Both the position numbers and the translations under genes were made by a program. DNA of 5,016 nucleotides from NCBI GenBank assembly GCA_050050115.1, contig JASFUX010000258.1, positions 1 through 5,016 of the forward strand, given 5' to 3'. This stretch comes from JASFUX01 sp050050115 (GTDB lineage: Bacteria; Pseudomonadota; Alphaproteobacteria; Caulobacterales; Maricaulaceae). The first letter of the stretch is position 1; each line of letters begins with the position of its first letter. Below, in pieces: positions 4,640-5,016 of the stretch. Below the pieces are notes generated by a model. It was not told the DNA's origin. It was given only the letters and a program-made list of their open reading frames with translations, and searched no databases.

Positions 4640-5016
4640 TCAAAACCGCGCATGCAGCCCCAGCCTCAGCGAGCGGCCGGGCAGCGGGACGACGTCCTTC
4701 AACTGAGACGTATGCAGACGGCCCTCTTCGTCGGTCGCGTTCAAGATCTCGATGATTACGCGCACGTCTTGCTCGAACGGATAAAGCGATGCTGAGAGGT
4801 TGTAGAAGGTGAAGTCGTCGGTCGGCAGCTCGAACGACGCCGTCTGGTCCTGCTCGGCCGTATAAGCCGCTTCGCCGCGCAGCTCGATCCAATCGCGCTC
4901 GAGCCCCAGCCCAAACGTCGCGCCGAACGGCGGCATCCGCGGCAGGTCGCCCAGGCCGTCGGTTTCGCCGCGGACGTACTCGAGCGTCGCGTCACCCGTC
5001 AGGTTCCAGGCGCCGA
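4640..5016 (-). CDS. TonB-dependent outer-membrane receptor, C-terminal part (5' end beyond window)
   Basis: The visible 124 complete codons are the last strands of a 22-stranded TonB-receptor beta-barrel; the frame continues past the right edge without a start. Recognisable family features are LTGDATLEYVRGETDG followed by LPRMPPFG. The terminal block is ILNATDEEGRLHTSQLKDV with PLPGRSLRLGLHARF. It ends in the C-terminal phenylalanine that serves as the outer-membrane assembly signal. The DYVRGE...LPRxPP pattern and the NxTDexxRxHTSxLKDxxPLPGR ending remind me of zinc-type (ZnuD-like) receptors. The substrate cannot be assigned from this fragment, because the plug and most of the barrel are missing. 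The methyltransferase-like lipoprotein gene follows on the same strand. An internal ATG at 4936 is not the true start, because the homology continues upstream of it. Confidence 0.9.
   Translation of the reverse strand, partial: GAWNLTGDATLEYVRGETDGLGDLPRMPPFGATFGLGLERDWIELRGEAAYTAEQDQTASFELPTDDFTFYNLSASLYPFEQDVRVIIEILNATDEEGRLHTSQLKDVVPLPGRSLRLGLHARF

Overview
The window looks like chromosomal DNA of an alphaproteobacterium. The visible 5' part of the 16S rRNA gene has alphaproteobacterial sequence. The rRNA leader carries a GCTCTTTGACATC boxA of the kind found in that class. The coding DNA is GC-rich with mostly G or C at third positions, and the protein families present (PAS_5, PilZ, COG4798-type methyltransferase, TonB receptor) fit. 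The visible 16S stretch recalls Caulobacterales or Parvularculales relatives, but I cannot place it below class by eye.

Layout, left to right. (1) 1-363 is the first ~363 nt of a 16S rRNA gene on the minus strand; the rest of the operon lies beyond the left edge. (2) 364-686 is its control region: a leader of ~290 nt with boxB/boxA antitermination elements and three hairpins, driven by a near-consensus promoter (TTGACA, 17 bp, TATACA). (3) 687-1045 has no gene I can support but contains a GC-skewed imperfect inverted repeat. (4) 1046-1474 (minus) encodes a small protein made of two CBS domains. (5) 1682-2140 (plus) encodes an unrecognised protein with a membrane or signal segment. (6) 2374-2937 (plus) encodes a single-domain PAS_5 protein and 3075-3677 (plus) a protein with two PilZ-like domains. 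(7) A 12-bp-stem hairpin at 3688-3717 separates these from 3742-4512 (minus), a methyltransferase-like lipoprotein, and 4640-5016 (minus), the C-terminal end of a TonB-dependent receptor cut by the right edge.

How the genes may work together: PAS_5 and PilZ lie in tandem on one strand and suggest a small sensory/c-di-GMP module. The receptor and lipoprotein are co-oriented, both bound for the envelope, and are separated by 127 bp with a perfect 8-bp dyad between them. The CBS protein and the orphan exported protein are transcribed divergently from a 207-bp gap. I found no mobile element, CRISPR array, tRNA or defence locus. No clearly new system is evident; the most interesting items are the tandem PilZ protein beside a PAS_5 gene, the lipid-anchored methyltransferase-like protein, and several short repeat or dyad structures between genes.
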